From positions 124,001 through 188,000 of the forward strand of contig NZ_KE557306.1 in assembly GCF_000442275.2 (NCBI RefSeq): 64,000 bases of DNA. The letters are read 5' to 3'. Position 1 is the stretch's first letter; the number at the start of each line of letters is the position of its first letter. The position numbers were made by a program, and so were the translations under genes. Positions 39,756 to 50,329 of the stretch are shown in pieces. The stretch is from Litoreibacter arenae DSM 19593. GTDB taxonomy: Bacteria; Pseudomonadota; Alphaproteobacteria; Rhodobacterales; Rhodobacteraceae. The notes beneath the pieces were generated by a model, which was given only the letters and a program-made list of their open reading frames with translations, had not been told where the DNA came from and searched no databases.

Positions 39756-41063
39756 ATGATCAAGATGTTTCTCACCTGTCTGGCAGTTGTCCTGACATTC
39801 TCGGCGGCTCAGGCCGAACCTTTGCGCATCGAGTTGGACAGTCCCAATATCGAGCCGCTGCCCTTCGCGGCCCCCGCGTTCATCGCGGAAACTGCGGGCG
39901 CGGATCAATATGCACGCGATCTGGCGGCTGTGGTGTCGTCGGATTTGCAAGGCTCCGGCCTGTTCCGCGCAATCGGGCAAGAGGCGTATATCAGCCAGAT
40001 CACCAGCTTTGATAGCCCCGTGCAATATGCCGACTGGAAAGCGATCAACGCGCAGGCGCTGATTACGGGGGCGGTCTCCACGACCAATGACGGCCAGATC
40101 ATCGTTAAATTCCGTCTGTTTGACGTGTTTTCCGAGGACCAGATGGGCGAGGGCCTGCAATTTGTAGGCTCCACCAGCGGCTGGCGACGCATGGCGCATA
40201 AGGTGGCGGACGCGGTTTATTCGCGGATCACGGGCGAGGGGGCCTATTTCGACAGCCGCGTCGTGTTCGTCTCCGAGACCGGACCCAAGAACGCCCGCCT
40301 TAAGCGCCTTGGCGTGATGGATTACGACGGCGCGAACCTGCAATACCTGACCGACGCGCAGGCGATTGTGCTGGCACCGCGCTTCTCGCCAAATGGTGAT
40401 CGCGTGATCTACACCTCTTACGAGAGTGGCTTCCCGAAGATTTACGTGCTGGATGTGGCTTCCGTCGGGCGTCGCGTGCTGCAAGACCAGCCTGGTACCA
40501 TGAGCTTCGCGCCGCGGTTCGCGCCCAATGGGCAGGACGTCGTGTTCTCGCTGACGACGGGATCGAACACCGATATTTACAAGCTTAATCTGGCGAGTGG
40601 CGAGCGCACGCAACTGACCTCCAGCCCGGCAATCGAGACCGCGCCAAGCTACTCCCCCGACGGCACGCAGATCGTGTTCGAGAGTGACCGCTCCGGCACG
40701 CAGCAGCTTTACGTCATGCCTGCGGGGGGTGGTGAGGCGACGCGCATTTCCTTTGGGCAGGGCCGCTATGGCACCCCCGTCTGGTCCCCGCGCGGAGACC
40801 TGATCGCCTTTACCAAGCAGAACCGTGGCCGCTTCCACATCGGCGTCATGCGCACTGACGGCTCGGGAGAGCGCCTGCTGACCGCGTCCTTCCTCGATGA
40901 GGGCCCGACATGGGCACCAAATGGCCGCGTGATCATGTTTACCCGCGAAACCGCCGGTTCCGGCGGGTCGTCCACGCTCTATTCCGTGGACATCTCGGGG
41001 CGCAACTTGAAGGCCGTGCAGGCCAACGCGTCGGACCCCAGCTGGTCGCCGCTTTTGAAATAA
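39756..41063 (+). CDS. tolB: Tol-Pal periplasmic beta-propeller TolB
   Basis: A 435-residue periplasmic protein with signal peptide [20 protein letters not shown]. The N-terminal alpha/beta domain is followed by a six-bladed propeller whose WD40-like repeats show [30 protein letters not shown] and [12 protein letters not shown]. TolB binds Pal and TolA. The length is as expected. An 84-bp gap precedes the start, with no clear promoter. Confidence 0.96.
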   Translation: MIKMFLTCLAVVLTFSAAQAEPLRIELDSPNIEPLPFAAPAFIAETAGADQYARDLAAVVSSDLQGSGLFRAIGQEAYISQITSFDSPVQYADWKAINAQALITGAVSTTNDGQIIVKFRLFDVFSEDQMGEGLQFVGSTSGWRRMAHKVADAVYSRITGEGAYFDSRVVFVSETGPKNARLKRLGVMDYDGANLQYLTDAQAIVLAPRFSPNGDRVIYTSYESGFPKIYVLDVASVGRRVLQDQPGTMSFAPRFAPNGQDVVFSLTTGSNTDIYKLNLASGERTQLTSSPAIETAPSYSPDGTQIVFESDRSGTQQLYVMPAGGGEATRISFGQGRYGTPVWSPRGDLIAFTKQNRGRFHIGVMRTDGSGERLLTASFLDEGPTWAPNGRVIMFTRETAGSGGSSTLYSVDISGRNLKAVQANASDPSWSPLLK

Positions 41064-41141
41064 ACCGTGAGATTCCCTTTGCGCCAGACACATGCTAAGT
41101 TCTGCGCAATCGAGCCAATAAGACCCATAAGGATCAAACCG

Positions 41142-41660
41142 ATGAAGACGCTTACCAAGGTAGCACTACTGACCACCACGATTGCGCTGGCCGCTTGCGC
41201 CAAGAGCCCCTTTGACCGCAACGGCGATGGTGCCGGTGCTGGTGCAAACGGCCTGAACAACGGCGGAATTTCCAGCTCCTCGCTGGATCCGTCCAGCCCC
41301 GCCTATTTCAACGAGACGATTGGCGACAAGGTGCTGTTCGCGGTCGACCAGTCAACGCTCGGCGACGAAGCCCGCGCGACCCTGACACAGCAGGCAGGCT
41401 GGTTGTCGAATAATGCGAACTATACCGCAATCATCGAAGGCCATGCCGACGAGCAGGGGACCCGGGAATATAACCTCGCCCTTGGTGCGCGTCGTGCTTC
41501 TGCGGCCCGCGACTTCCTTGTGGCGAACGGTGTTGCCGACAATCGCCTGCGCACGGTGACCTTCGGCAAGGAGCGTCCGCTTGCGGTCTGTTCAACCGAG
41601 GAGTGTTATGCCAAGAACCGCCGTGCGGTGACGGTGATCTCCGCCGGGTTGGGTAGCTGA
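41142..41660 (+). CDS. pal: Peptidoglycan-associated lipoprotein Pal
   Basis: A 172-residue lipoprotein; the signal MKTLTKVALLTTTIALAAC has its lipid-bearing cysteine at C19. The C-terminal OmpA-like domain reads VLFAVDQSTLGDEARATL and IIEGHADEQGTREYNLALG, with the Asp and Arg that bind diaminopimelate. It anchors the outer membrane to peptidoglycan. The start is ATG 41142; an upstream in-frame ATG only adds residues before the signal. cpoB follows 12 bases later. Confidence 0.96.
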   Translation: MKTLTKVALLTTTIALAACAKSPFDRNGDGAGAGANGLNNGGISSSSLDPSSPAYFNETIGDKVLFAVDQSTLGDEARATLTQQAGWLSNNANYTAIIEGHADEQGTREYNLALGARRASAARDFLVANGVADNRLRTVTFGKERPLAVCSTEECYAKNRRAVTVISAGLGS

Positions 41661-41672
41661 TAGGCCAAGATT

Positions 41673-42491
41673 ATGCGCAAGGTTCTGATGTGTTTGAGTT
41701 TCGCTCTGAGTGTGGGGCCTTTGGCCGCGCAGGATTCGAGCCTTGCGGATATTCGTGCCGAGTTGGGCCAGCTTAATGGCGCCATCGTGCAACTGCGCTC
41801 CGAACTGTCGGGCGGCAATACCGGTGGTCTGACGATCACCGGCGACACACTACAACGTATCGACATTATCGAGGCGGCGCTCGCGCGCCTGACCTCCAAG
41901 ACCGAAGATTTGGAGAACCGGATCAACCGGGTTGTGACTGACGGCACCAACCGCGTGGGCGATCTTGAATTCCGGCTGTGCGAGTTGGAGGAAGGCTGCG
42001 ATCTGGGCTCCATCGGCGAAACGCCGTTGCTGGGCGGCGGCGACGCGTCATCCGCGCCAGTTGCCGTTGCGCCGAATACAACGCCCGATGCAGGCGGCGC
42101 GGAACTGGCGGTGTCAGAGAAAGCCGACTACGAGCGGGCGCAGGAGGCGCTCGCAGCCGGTGACTTTCGCGGCGCCGCTGACAAGTTTGCGGCCTTTAAT
42201 GAATCCTACCCGGGGGGGCCTCTAGCCGCTGACGCGCATTTCCTGCGTGGACAGGCGCTGGCTGAACTGGGTGACTGGAACAACGCCGCGAGGGCCTATC
42301 TGGAAAGCTTCTCCGGCTCGCCCGACGCGCCACGCGCGCCTGAGGCGCTTTATCGGTTGGGGCTGGCGTTGCATAAGTTGGGCCAGTCGCAGGAAGGCTG
42401 CCTGATGTTGCAAGAGGTCGGCGTGCGCTATCCCGGATCGGATCAGGTGTTGCCAGCCAACTCGTCGATGCGCGAACTTGGCTGCCAGTGA
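41673..42491 (+). CDS. cpoB: Cell division coordinator CpoB (YbgF)
   Basis: A 272-residue periplasmic protein with signal peptide MRKVLMCLSFALSVGPLAA. It has an N-terminal coiled-coil segment (about 22-95, including LGQLNGAIVQLRSEL) for trimerisation and a C-terminal TPR domain (ADYERAQEALAAGDFRGAAD, FLRGQALAELGDWNNAARAY). CpoB modulates Tol activity and septal peptidoglycan synthesis. Its stop overlaps the GTG start of tilS, so the two are translated together. Confidence 0.94.
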   Translation: MRKVLMCLSFALSVGPLAAQDSSLADIRAELGQLNGAIVQLRSELSGGNTGGLTITGDTLQRIDIIEAALARLTSKTEDLENRINRVVTDGTNRVGDLEFRLCELEEGCDLGSIGETPLLGGGDASSAPVAVAPNTTPDAGGAELAVSEKADYERAQEALAAGDFRGAADKFAAFNESYPGGPLAADAHFLRGQALAELGDWNNAARAYLESFSGSPDAPRAPEALYRLGLALHKLGQSQEGCLMLQEVGVRYPGSDQVLPANSSMRELGCQ

Positions 42492-43711
42492 GCGCGCCAG
42501 AACTACCCGACGATTTCCTGAACGAACTGCCCGCTGACCGCGTGCTTGGCGTTGCCGTCTCGGGCGGTAGCGACAGCATGGCCCTGCTTCACCTGCTGCT
42601 GGAGCGTGGCGTTCCGGTTTCGGTCGCGACGGTGCATCACCACCTGCGTAGCGGGGCCGATGCCGAGATCGCTATGGTTGCCGATTTTTGCGCAACCCAT
42701 GGTGTGCCACACCATACGCTGCACTGGCGTTGGGGCGGTGAAGGCAACCTGCAAGACCAAGCGCGACGCGGGCGTTATAGCGCGTTGTCGGCATGGGCGC
42801 GTGCGAGCCACATCACCGACGTGGCGCTTGGCCATACCGCCGACGATGATATCGAAACGTTCCTGATGGAGTTGGGACGCGGTGCGGGGCTAGATGGGCT
42901 GTCAGGAATGCGGCCGTCGTTCAAGTTGGAAGGGGTTACATTCCACCGCCCGTTGCTGCACGTGCGCCGCGACATGTTGCGAGACCGCCTGATGGCGGCG
43001 GGCATCGCCTGGTGTGACGATCCCAGCAACGAGGATACCAACTATCAGCGCGTCCTAGTGCGCCAGAGTTTGACAGCGCTGGAGGCTGCCGGGCTGTCAC
43101 GAGATATGATCACCAAGTCCTTGGAAAATCTCCGCTCCACCCGGCGCGATTTGGACATCCAGCTTTCACGCTCCCTCGACGGCCAATTCTGGATGGAGCA
43201 GGGCGATTTGTGTTTCAAGCTCGACTGGTTCGACGCGGCCACGGCTGAGTCGCAAAGGCGTGCGCTGAAATCCGCGCTGCAATTTGTCTCTGGGCAGGAT
43301 TACCCGCCCCGTGGTGCGAAGTTGGCGCGGGTGCTGGCGGATTTGCGCCAGAAATCGGTGTTACACGGATGCGTCATTACGTCTGGGCATGGTGTGCTGC
43401 GTGTGGGGCGGGAACTTGCTGCTGTGGCGTCGTGTGTCACACCGTCAACGGCGTGCTGGGATAGCCGGTGGATGTTTGCCGGACCGCACGGAAATTCCAC
43501 GGAAATACGCGCTTTGGGTGAGGCAGGCTTGGCGCAATGCACGGGTGACTGGCGCTCGCCTGGGCTGCCGTACGCGTCGGTTGTCGCGTCTCCGTCAGTG
43601 TGGGACGGTGCAGAATTACTATCGGCCCCGCTAGCTGGTTGGGACGGCGGGTGGCGCGTCACGCTGCTCCGAGACGCCAAAGACTTCGGCGAGTTCATTT
43701 TATCGCATTGA
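42488..43711 (+). CDS. tilS: tRNA(Ile)-lysidine synthetase
   Basis: A 407-residue enzyme modifying C34 of tRNA-Ile(CAU) to lysidine with ATP and lysine. The PP-loop SGGSDS is at residues 25-30, followed by ATVHHHLRSGADAE and TDVALGHTADDDIETFLMEL, the family's second signature. The C-terminal region is less conserved. The start is GTG 42488, overlapping the cpoB stop. ftsH follows after 89 bp. The tilS-ftsH order is common in bacteria. Confidence 0.93.
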   Translation: MSAPELPDDFLNELPADRVLGVAVSGGSDSMALLHLLLERGVPVSVATVHHHLRSGADAEIAMVADFCATHGVPHHTLHWRWGGEGNLQDQARRGRYSALSAWARASHITDVALGHTADDDIETFLMELGRGAGLDGLSGMRPSFKLEGVTFHRPLLHVRRDMLRDRLMAAGIAWCDDPSNEDTNYQRVLVRQSLTALEAAGLSRDMITKSLENLRSTRRDLDIQLSRSLDGQFWMEQGDLCFKLDWFDAATAESQRRALKSALQFVSGQDYPPRGAKLARVLADLRQKSVLHGCVITSGHGVLRVGRELAAVASCVTPSTACWDSRWMFAGPHGNSTEIRALGEAGLAQCTGDWRSPGLPYASVVASPSVWDGAELLSAPLAGWDGGWRVTLLRDAKDFGEFILSH

Positions 43712-43735
43712 ACCTGCGCCACTTATCCCTATTTT
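43708..43735 (+). promoter_or_regulatory. Promoter of ftsH, possibly RpoH-dependent
   Basis: TTGAAC (43708-43713) and TATTTT (43730-43735) are 16 bases apart. The -10 region reads CCCTATTTT, which fits the alphaproteobacterial heat-shock (RpoH) -10 pattern CYTATNT, and the -35 contains TTG. The -35 overlaps the tilS stop. ftsH is a heat-shock gene in many bacteria. Confidence 0.45.
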
Positions 43736-43800
43736 AACATCAAAGGCGGTAAGTGGCGCAGGTGTCTACGTCCCAGCCGAGCTGATTTAGGAGAATTCTC

Positions 43801-45720
43801 TTGGGCAATGCGAGACAAATCGCTTTCTGGGTCGTACTGTTTTTGTTGATCCTCGCTCTATTCAACCTGTTCAACGGCGGCCAGTCGGCTGCGGATTCGC
43901 GCGTGATACCGTATTCGGATTTCATCTCGCGCGTGGAAGCGGGTGACGTGAGCCAAGTGACGCTGGACGGTGAAAATATCATCATCCGCTCCGGTAACGA
44001 GCAGTTCACGACAGTGAAACCTGAGGGCGTCGACGTGACCCCCGTCTTGCTGGAAAACGACGTGGCGATTGAGGCCAAGCGTCAGGAACAAAACGGAATT
44101 CTGGCCTATGTCGGTACTCTGTTGCCGTTCCTCGTGATTATCGGCATCTGGATTTTCTTCATGAACCGGATGCAGGGCGGTGGCAAAGGCGGCGCGATGG
44201 GCTTTGGCAAGTCGCGCGCGAAGCTGCTGACCGAAAAGCAAGGCCGCGTGACCTTCGACGACGTGGCAGGCATCGACGAGGCCAAGGACGAGTTGGAAGA
44301 GATCGTGGAGTTTCTACGTAACCCGCAGAAGTTCTCCCGCCTTGGTGGTAAGATCCCCAAAGGTGCGCTGCTGGTGGGCCCTCCGGGTACCGGTAAAACG
44401 CTGCTGGCGCGTGCCATTGCAGGCGAGGCTGGCGTGCCGTTCTTCACCATTTCCGGCTCTGACTTCGTTGAGATGTTCGTCGGCGTGGGCGCCTCACGCG
44501 TTCGTGATATGTTTGAGCAGGCGAAAAAGAACGCTCCGTGCATCGTGTTCATCGACGAAATCGACGCCGTTGGCCGGTCCCGCGGTGCGGGCTACGGCGG
44601 CGGCAATGACGAGCGTGAGCAGACCCTGAACCAGCTGCTTGTTGAAATGGATGGTTTTGAGGCCAACGAGGGCATTATCATCGTCGCCGCAACCAACCGT
44701 CCGGACGTCTTGGACCCGGCGCTGCTGCGCCCGGGTCGTTTCGACCGTCAGGTGCAGGTTCCAAACCCGGACATCAAAGGCCGCGAAAAAATCCTGCGCG
44801 TTCACGCGCGTAAGGTGCCGCTTGGCCCCGATGTCGACTTGCGCATCATCGCCCGCGGCTCGCCCGGTTTCTCGGGTGCCGATCTGGCCAACCTTGTGAA
44901 CGAGTCTGCTCTTACGGCTGCGCGCATGGGCCGTCGTTTCGTCACCATGGAAGATTTCGAGAACGCTAAGGACAAAGTCATGATGGGTGCGGAGCGTCGC
45001 TCCATGGTCATGACCGAAGATGAGAAGAAGCTGACCGCCTACCACGAAGCCGGACACGCGATCGTTGGACTGAACGTGCCACAGCACGACCCGATCCACA
45101 AAGCCACAATCATCCCGCGTGGGCGTGCCTTAGGGCTGGTGATGAGCCTTCCTGAGCGTGACCAACTGTCGGTTTCCAAGACAAAGTACACGTCAAAAAT
45201 CGCAATGGCGATGGGCGGCAAGGTCGCGGAAGAGCTGAAGTTCGGACCGGAGAATGTCACATCCGGCGCGACATCGGACATCCAGCAGGTCTCGAAAATC
45301 GCGCGGGCGATGGTCACGCAGTTCGGTTTCTCCGAAGAGCTCGGGCACGTGGACTATGCCAACGAACAGCAATCTTACCTCGGTGCTTATGGGGGTGGAA
45401 CCAACCACTCACCTGAAACCCAGAAGATCATTGATCAGAAGGTGAAAGAGATCATCGACGAAGGATACGAAACAGCGAAGCGTATTCTTACCGAGAAGAA
45501 AGATGATTGGGAGCGTTTGGCGCAAGGCCTGCTGGAATACGAGACCTTGACCGGGTCGGAGATCACCAAGGTGATTGCCGGGCAACCGCTTAACCGCGAC
45601 GACGACGAGGAGGATGATACGCCTGATAGTGGCAAGACCTCCGTTGCGGCGATCCCGAAGACGCGGAAGCCCAAGACACCCAAGTCGGACGGCGGTATGG
45701 AGCCTGAGCCGTCAGCCTGA
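43801..45720 (+). CDS. ftsH: ATP-dependent zinc metalloprotease FtsH
   Basis: A 639-residue membrane-anchored AAA+ protease degrading misfolded membrane proteins and regulators such as RpoH and LpxC. Two TM helices flank a small periplasmic domain (about 7-25 and 100-120). The ATPase has Walker A GPPGTGKT (193-200), Walker [10 protein letters not shown], and the second-region-of-homology arginines in RPGRFDRQ. The protease motif HEAGH is at 415-419. The start is TTG 43801, the only in-frame choice, after AGGAGA. It ends in a Pro/Lys-rich tail and is followed by a strong terminator. Confidence 0.96.
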   Translation: MGNARQIAFWVVLFLLILALFNLFNGGQSAADSRVIPYSDFISRVEAGDVSQVTLDGENIIIRSGNEQFTTVKPEGVDVTPVLLENDVAIEAKRQEQNGILAYVGTLLPFLVIIGIWIFFMNRMQGGGKGGAMGFGKSRAKLLTEKQGRVTFDDVAGIDEAKDELEEIVEFLRNPQKFSRLGGKIPKGALLVGPPGTGKTLLARAIAGEAGVPFFTISGSDFVEMFVGVGASRVRDMFEQAKKNAPCIVFIDEIDAVGRSRGAGYGGGNDEREQTLNQLLVEMDGFEANEGIIIVAATNRPDVLDPALLRPGRFDRQVQVPNPDIKGREKILRVHARKVPLGPDVDLRIIARGSPGFSGADLANLVNESALTAARMGRRFVTMEDFENAKDKVMMGAERRSMVMTEDEKKLTAYHEAGHAIVGLNVPQHDPIHKATIIPRGRALGLVMSLPERDQLSVSKTKYTSKIAMAMGGKVAEELKFGPENVTSGATSDIQQVSKIARAMVTQFGFSEELGHVDYANEQQSYLGAYGGGTNHSPETQKIIDQKVKEIIDEGYETAKRILTEKKDDWERLAQGLLEYETLTGSEITKVIAGQPLNRDDDEEDDTPDSGKTSVAAIPKTRKPKTPKSDGGMEPEPSA

Positions 45721-45748
45721 CCTTGGCACTCTGATTGATCTGAACAAG

Positions 45749-45775
45749 CGCCCCTCTTTCCCGAGGGGCGTTTTT
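45749..45775 (+). terminator. Rho-independent terminator after ftsH
   Basis: Eight-base stem CGCCCCTC/GAGGGGCG with a six-base loop and five T residues, starting 29 bases after the ftsH stop. Confidence 0.88.
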
Positions 45776-45859
45776 CGTTATGGCTAGGTCACATATATTG
45801 GTTGGACTAGGTCGTTCGCGTCGTCGAAGGTGTGACTGATTTCAACCGGACACCAAGAT

Positions 45860-46447
45860 ATGCCCGCATTGATGAAGACGAATTACACCGGCAAGATTGT
45901 CTGGTTGGGAAAAGTAGCGAGCCGCGATGACACCTTGCGCTCAACACCGCTGAAGCAAGTCGAGGCAAGTTTCGCAGGGATCGAAGGCGAAGACCACGGC
46001 GGGCTGACACGCTTGTCGTGCAGCCGGGTTACATCGCAATATCCGAAAGGGACCACAATTCGCAACACTCGACAGCTTTGTATCATCTCGGTGGAAGAAA
46101 TGGCGGCCATCGCCGACCAAATCGGGGTAGCGTCATTCAATCCGGAATGGTGCGGCGCAAATATCGTCGTTGAGGGTATCGCGGATTTCACCCACATCCC
46201 TCCGTCGTCGCGCTTGCAGACAGAAAGCGGAACGACGTTGACCGTCGACATGGAAAACCGACCGTGCCATCTACCTGCGGCCATAATCGACGAAGATGTC
46301 CCCGGCCACGGCCGCGCGTTCAAAGCTGCTGCAAACGGCAGGCGCGGGGTCACGGCGTGGGTCGAGCGGGAAGGGGTATTGCGCGTCGGTGACGTCCTGA
46401 CATTGCACATTCCCGATCAGCGCGTTTGGTCACCGCCAAGGACATAA
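45860..46447 (+). CDS. MOSC-domain protein
   Basis: A 195-residue stand-alone MOSC protein, the domain found in molybdenum-cofactor sulfurases and mARC/YiiM proteins. The pattern SVEEMAAIADQI and FNPEWCGANIVVEGI (CGANIVV corresponds to the usual GENI/GRNI motif) and the cysteine in MENRPCHLPAAII support it. The conserved cysteine may carry sulfur or bind the cofactor. Role in molybdoenzyme maturation is inference, consistent with a modABC elsewhere in the window. ATG 45860; the gene lies alone between the ftsH terminator and the fhs leader. Confidence 0.85.
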   Translation: MPALMKTNYTGKIVWLGKVASRDDTLRSTPLKQVEASFAGIEGEDHGGLTRLSCSRVTSQYPKGTTIRNTRQLCIISVEEMAAIADQIGVASFNPEWCGANIVVEGIADFTHIPPSSRLQTESGTTLTVDMENRPCHLPAAIIDEDVPGHGRAFKAAANGRRGVTAWVEREGVLRVGDVLTLHIPDQRVWSPPRT

Positions 46448-46451
46448 TCAG

Positions 46452-46544
46452 CGTTTCCGGTTTCCCATGTGAAACGTATATCCCATGCAAGGCCGATTCC
46501 GACGCCGCAAATGTCGGAAATGCAGGATGTGCGACAGCGCATCC
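46452..46544 (+). promoter_or_regulatory. Multi-hairpin leader upstream of fhs
   Basis: Three consecutive stems lie between the MOSC stop and fhs: CGTTTC (46452-46457) with GAAACG (46471-46476), TTCCGAC (46497-46503) with GTCGGAA (46513-46519), and GGATGTGC (46525-46532) with GCGCATCC (46537-46544) around a GACA tetraloop. A fourth weak stem follows near 46575-46600. None has a T run, so the block looks like a structured 5' leader or a small RNA. I cannot match it to a named riboswitch. Confidence 0.45.
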
Positions 46545-46610
46545 CCGATATAGGCGGAGGGACACAATCGCGCCGAAGCGCAAATCGCGGCGGCGAAGGG
46601 GAGATAAAGC

Positions 46611-48287
46611 ATGAGTTTCAAGACCGATATCGAGATCGCCCGCGAGGCCTCCAAACGCCCGATCCAGGAGATTGGTGCCAAGCTGGGAATTCCCGAAGCG
46701 GACTTGCTCCCCTTTGGTCACGACAAGGCCAAGGTGTCGGCGGACTTCATTGCCGCGCAGCGCGGTAAGAAGGACGGCAAGCTGATCCTTGTGACGGCCA
46801 TAAACCCCACGCCTGCCGGCGAAGGCAAAACGACGACGACGGTCGGTCTGGGGGACGGGCTGAACGCCATCGGCAAGAAGGCCGCAATTTGCATCCGCGA
46901 AGCCTCACTGGGTCCGTGTTTCGGCATGAAAGGCGGGGCCGCTGGCGGTGGTTACGCGCAAGTGGTGCCGATGGAGGAGATGAACCTCCACTTCACGGGC
47001 GATTTCCACGCTATCACCTCGGCGCATAACCTGCTGTCGGCGATGATCGACAACCACATCTACTGGGGCAATGAGCTGGAAATCGACGAACGCCGGGTGA
47101 CATGGAAGCGCGTGCTCGACATGAACGACCGCGCGTTGCGTGATTGCGTGACCTCGCTGGGTGGCGTCGCCAACGGCTTCCCGCGCCAGACTGGGTTTGA
47201 CATTACGGTGGCTTCCGAGGTGATGGCGATCCTGTGTCTCGCTATGGATCTGGACGACCTGCAAAAGCGTTTGGGCGACATCATCGTTGCCTATCGCCGC
47301 GATCGCTCCCCCATTTATTGCCGCGACATCAAGGCCGATGGGGCAATGACCGTATTGCTGCAACAAGCCATGCAGCCAAACTTGGTTCAAACGCTGGAAA
47401 ACAATCCGGCCTTCGTCCATGGCGGCCCCTTCGCCAACATCGCACACGGGTGCAACTCCGTCATTGCGACCACCACGGCGCTGAAGCTGGCCGATTATGT
47501 CGTCACAGAAGCGGGTTTCGGTGCCGATCTGGGTGCCGAGAAGTTCATGAACATCAAATGCCGCAAGGCTGGTCTGGCCCCGGATTGCGTGGTGCTGGTG
47601 GCGACCGTTCGCGCGATGAAGATGAACGGTGGCGTTGCCAAAACCGACCTGGCTGCCGAGAACGTCGATGCGGTGAACGCAGGGTGCGCCAATCTTGGCC
47701 GCCATATCGAAAACCTCAAATCTTTCGGCGTGCCTGTTGTTGTCGGGATCAACCATTTCTCCGGTGATACCGATGCGGAAGTCGAGGCCGTACAAACCTA
47801 CGTGAAAAAGCAGGGCTCGGAGGCGATCCTTTGCAAGCATTGGGCGCATGGCTCGGAAGGCGTCAAGGAGATGGCAACCCGCGTGGCTGAGATAGCGGAT
47901 AGCGGCGCGTCACAATTCGCGCCACTCTACAAAGACGAGCTGAGCCTGATGGAGAAGATCGAGACCATCGCGAAGCGCATCTACCGTGCGGACGAGGTGC
48001 TGGCCGACAAGAAAATCCGCGACCAGTTGCGCCAGTGGGAAGAGGCGGGCTACGGCCACCTGCCGGTCTGCATGGCGAAAACGCAGTATTCCTTCTCGAC
48101 CGACCCGAACCTGCGCGGCGCGCCTGTCGGGCATTCCTTGCCGGTCCGCGAGGTGCGTCTGTCCGCCGGTGCAGGCTTTGTAGTTGTGGTCTGCGGCGAG
48201 ATCATGACGATGCCGGGCCTGCCACGGGTTCCATCTGCTGAGGCCATCATGCTTAATGAGGATGGCCAGATTGAAGGTCTGTTCTAA
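46611..48287 (+). CDS. fhs: Formate-tetrahydrofolate ligase
   Basis: A 558-residue enzyme that makes 10-formyl-THF from formate, THF and ATP, feeding purine and one-carbon metabolism. The P-loop reads [19 protein letters not shown]. The family signature [20 protein letters not shown] follows, and [19 protein letters not shown] is another. The length is normal. ATG 46611 has GGGGAGA upstream. folD follows closely, giving a formate-to-methylene-THF module. A structured leader lies upstream. Confidence 0.96.
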   Translation: MSFKTDIEIAREASKRPIQEIGAKLGIPEADLLPFGHDKAKVSADFIAAQRGKKDGKLILVTAINPTPAGEGKTTTTVGLGDGLNAIGKKAAICIREASLGPCFGMKGGAAGGGYAQVVPMEEMNLHFTGDFHAITSAHNLLSAMIDNHIYWGNELEIDERRVTWKRVLDMNDRALRDCVTSLGGVANGFPRQTGFDITVASEVMAILCLAMDLDDLQKRLGDIIVAYRRDRSPIYCRDIKADGAMTVLLQQAMQPNLVQTLENNPAFVHGGPFANIAHGCNSVIATTTALKLADYVVTEAGFGADLGAEKFMNIKCRKAGLAPDCVVLVATVRAMKMNGGVAKTDLAAENVDAVNAGCANLGRHIENLKSFGVPVVVGINHFSGDTDAEVEAVQTYVKKQGSEAILCKHWAHGSEGVKEMATRVAEIADSGASQFAPLYKDELSLMEKIETIAKRIYRADEVLADKKIRDQLRQWEEAGYGHLPVCMAKTQYSFSTDPNLRGAPVGHSLPVREVRLSAGAGFVVVVCGEIMTMPGLPRVPSAEAIMLNEDGQIEGLF

Positions 48288-48313
48288 AAGACGCAAGCAA
48301 GGGTATGATCGGT

Positions 48314-49216
48314 ATGAGCGCACAGGTAATTGACGGAAAGGCCTTTGCGGCTAAGGTGCGTGCGCAGGTCGCGGACGCAGTTGGAAAGCTGAAATCCGAG
48401 CATGATCTGGTACCCGGGCTAGCGGTGGTGTTGGTGGGCGAAGATCCTGCAAGCCAGGTCTATGTTCGGTCCAAAGGCAAGATGACGGTCGAGGTTGGCA
48501 TGAAGTCGGTGGAGCACCGTCTGGATGTTGACACCAGCGAAGCCGACCTGCTTTCCATCATCAAGTCACTGAATGAAGACCCCACCATCCATGGGATTTT
48601 GGTGCAGCTGCCTTTGCCCAAACATTTAAACGAAGATCTGGTGATCAACTCGATAGACCCCGCCAAGGACGTGGACGGTTTTCATATCTCGAATGTGGGT
48701 CTGCTGGGAACGGGGCAGAAGTCGATGGTTCCCTGCACGCCCTTGGGGTGCTTGATGATGTTGCGCGATCACCATGGCTCTCTGTCGGGCATGGATGCGG
48801 TCGTGATCGGGCGCTCGAACATCGTAGGAAAGCCCATGGCGCAATTGCTGTTGGGTGATAGTTGCACTGTGACCATTGCCCATTCGCGTACCAAGGATTT
48901 GCCGGATGTGGTTCGGCGCGCCGATATCGTGGTGGCTGCTGTGGGGCGGCCAGAAATGGTGCCGGGTGACTGGATCAAACCCGGGGCCACCGTGATTGAC
49001 GTCGGCATCAATCGTCTGGACGCGCCGGAAAAGGGTGAGGGTAAGACCCGCCTTGTCGGTGATGTGGACTACGAGTCCGCGTCAGAAGTTGCCGGTGCCA
49101 TTACGCCCGTTCCGGGGGGCGTGGGGCCGATGACTATTGCGTGCTTGCTGGCGAACACTCTGACCGCCTGCTGCCGCGCGAATGGTCTGGACGAGCCGGA
49201 GGGACTGACGGCCTAA
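48314..49216 (+). CDS. folD: Methylenetetrahydrofolate dehydrogenase/cyclohydrolase
   Basis: A 300-residue bifunctional enzyme interconverting 10-formyl-, methenyl- and methylene-THF with NADP. Signatures: [20 protein letters not shown] (with the conserved Tyr and Lys), [16 protein letters not shown], and [19 protein letters not shown] (NADP-binding). The protein ends [19 protein letters not shown], as expected. ATG 48314 is preferred because AAGGG lies ten bases upstream; an ATG nine bases earlier is in frame but too close to it. The gene partners fhs. Confidence 0.96.
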   Translation: MSAQVIDGKAFAAKVRAQVADAVGKLKSEHDLVPGLAVVLVGEDPASQVYVRSKGKMTVEVGMKSVEHRLDVDTSEADLLSIIKSLNEDPTIHGILVQLPLPKHLNEDLVINSIDPAKDVDGFHISNVGLLGTGQKSMVPCTPLGCLMMLRDHHGSLSGMDAVVIGRSNIVGKPMAQLLLGDSCTVTIAHSRTKDLPDVVRRADIVVAAVGRPEMVPGDWIKPGATVIDVGINRLDAPEKGEGKTRLVGDVDYESASEVAGAITPVPGGVGPMTIACLLANTLTACCRANGLDEPEGLTA

Positions 49217-49641
49217 ACCGGCACCATGGTGCCTTGCAGGGCGGCGATGTGTTTGATCACTTCGCCCTCATGCGCGTAGACATCGGCCTGCACGACGATC
49301 AGTCGCCGCCCGGTCTTCAATACGCGACCTACTGCTCTCAGCCGCTCGCCTTTTGCGGGAGCGAGAAGGTTGATCTTCATCTCCGATGTCAGGACTTCTT
49401 GGCCGGGCTCCATTAGCGTGAGCGACGCATATCCTGCGGCGCTGTCGCCTAGGGCGAATGTCAGGGCGGCGTGGGCGAATCCGTGCTGCTGGGTCAGGTT
49501 TGGCTGGATCGGGGCTTCAATGACGCAATGTCCTGCCGTGACCTCCACCAGTGATGCGCCAGCGGTTGCCATCATGGCCTGACGGGCGAAACTCTCGCGG
49601 ACGGTGGTCTCAAAGTCGGGGTTGCGCGGGGTGAGGGACAT
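49213..49641 (-). CDS. PaaI-family hotdog thioesterase
   Basis: A 142-residue thioesterase of the PaaI/YdiI group. It shows [20 protein letters not shown], in which the N...HGF segment corresponds to the family's HGG active-site region, and [20 protein letters not shown] with the catalytic acidic residue (E/D position). The substrate is presumably a small or aryl acyl-CoA; it cannot be specified. ATG 49641 is chosen because GGAG precedes it; a TTG seven codons earlier is possible. It converges on folD with overlapping stop codons. Confidence 0.8.
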   Translation of the reverse strand: MSLTPRNPDFETTVRESFARQAMMATAGASLVEVTAGHCVIEAPIQPNLTQQHGFAHAALTFALGDSAAGYASLTLMEPGQEVLTSEMKINLLAPAKGERLRAVGRVLKTGRRLIVVQADVYAHEGEVIKHIAALQGTMVPV

Positions 49642-49666
49642 GGATGCTCCGGATTTTGTCAAAAGC

Positions 49667-50329
49667 CTAGACGCGTGGCATCGGGATTTCCACCGTGGAT
49701 GCGCCGGTCAGGATTGCCCGTGCGTCGGGCTGCATGAGTGTTTGCAACTGAGCCGAACTGGAGCGTAAGCCCCCGGTGTAGGTACCATAGGCTGGAAGGA
49801 TGAGGCGGGTGTTGTCATATAAAAAGCAGGGACGAGTCACGGTGCGACCGCGAGAGTGCAGACTGGCTTTTGGGTGGTAATGCCCCGAGACTTCGCCGGT
49901 ACACGCATCAAGATCCGCAATATGGCGGAAGGTGAGCGCTCCGACGCTCTGCTGCGCAAGATGCGTCCCGCCAAGCTCCAGCGGGCCGGGGTCGTGGTTG
50001 CCTTCAATCCATGTCCATACTCGGCCAGCCATTAAACGAGTCAACCATTCGGTGACAGGATCGGACAAGGCGTGGCCTGCGTTCAAGTCGTCGAAGCTGT
50101 CGCCCAGGCATAACACGTTAGACGGCGCATGCGCGTCGATGTCCGCCTCTAGGCGCGTCAGTGTTTCGGTGTTCTCGTATGGGGGCAGCATTTGCCCACT
50201 GCGCCGGGCGATACGTTCGGACTTTCCAAGGTGCAGGTCGGACACCACCAACAGACTCTGTTCGGGCCAGAGCAGTGCGCCGGAACCAAGCGCGATAAGT
50301 TCGGCGCCACAAAAGCCGAAAGATCTCAT
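49667..50329 (-). CDS. pdeM: Ligase-associated DNA damage response endonuclease PdeM
   Basis: A 220-residue calcineurin-like metallophosphoesterase. The metal motifs are SDLHLGKSERIA, LCLGDSFDDLNAG, EGNHDPGPL and GHYHPKAS, in the normal order. PdeM proteins are encoded next to an Lhr-like helicase in bacteria with a ligase-associated repair system. The start overlaps the stop of the helicase gene upstream (ATGA), so the two are coexpressed. The usual ligase and exonuclease partners are not in this window. Confidence 0.88.
   Translation of the reverse strand: MRSFGFCGAELIALGSGALLWPEQSLLVVSDLHLGKSERIARRSGQMLPPYENTETLTRLEADIDAHAPSNVLCLGDSFDDLNAGHALSDPVTEWLTRLMAGRVWTWIEGNHDPGPLELGGTHLAQQSVGALTFRHIADLDACTGEVSGHYHPKASLHSRGRTVTRPCFLYDNTRLILPAYGTYTGGLRSSSAQLQTLMQPDARAILTGASTVEIPMPRV

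Noticed and set aside
46452-46544. 6S RNA or a known folate riboswitch upstream of fhs
   Set aside because: The stems are short and separate rather than one long rod as in 6S RNA, and I could not match a known folate riboswitch core; kept only as an unnamed structured leader.
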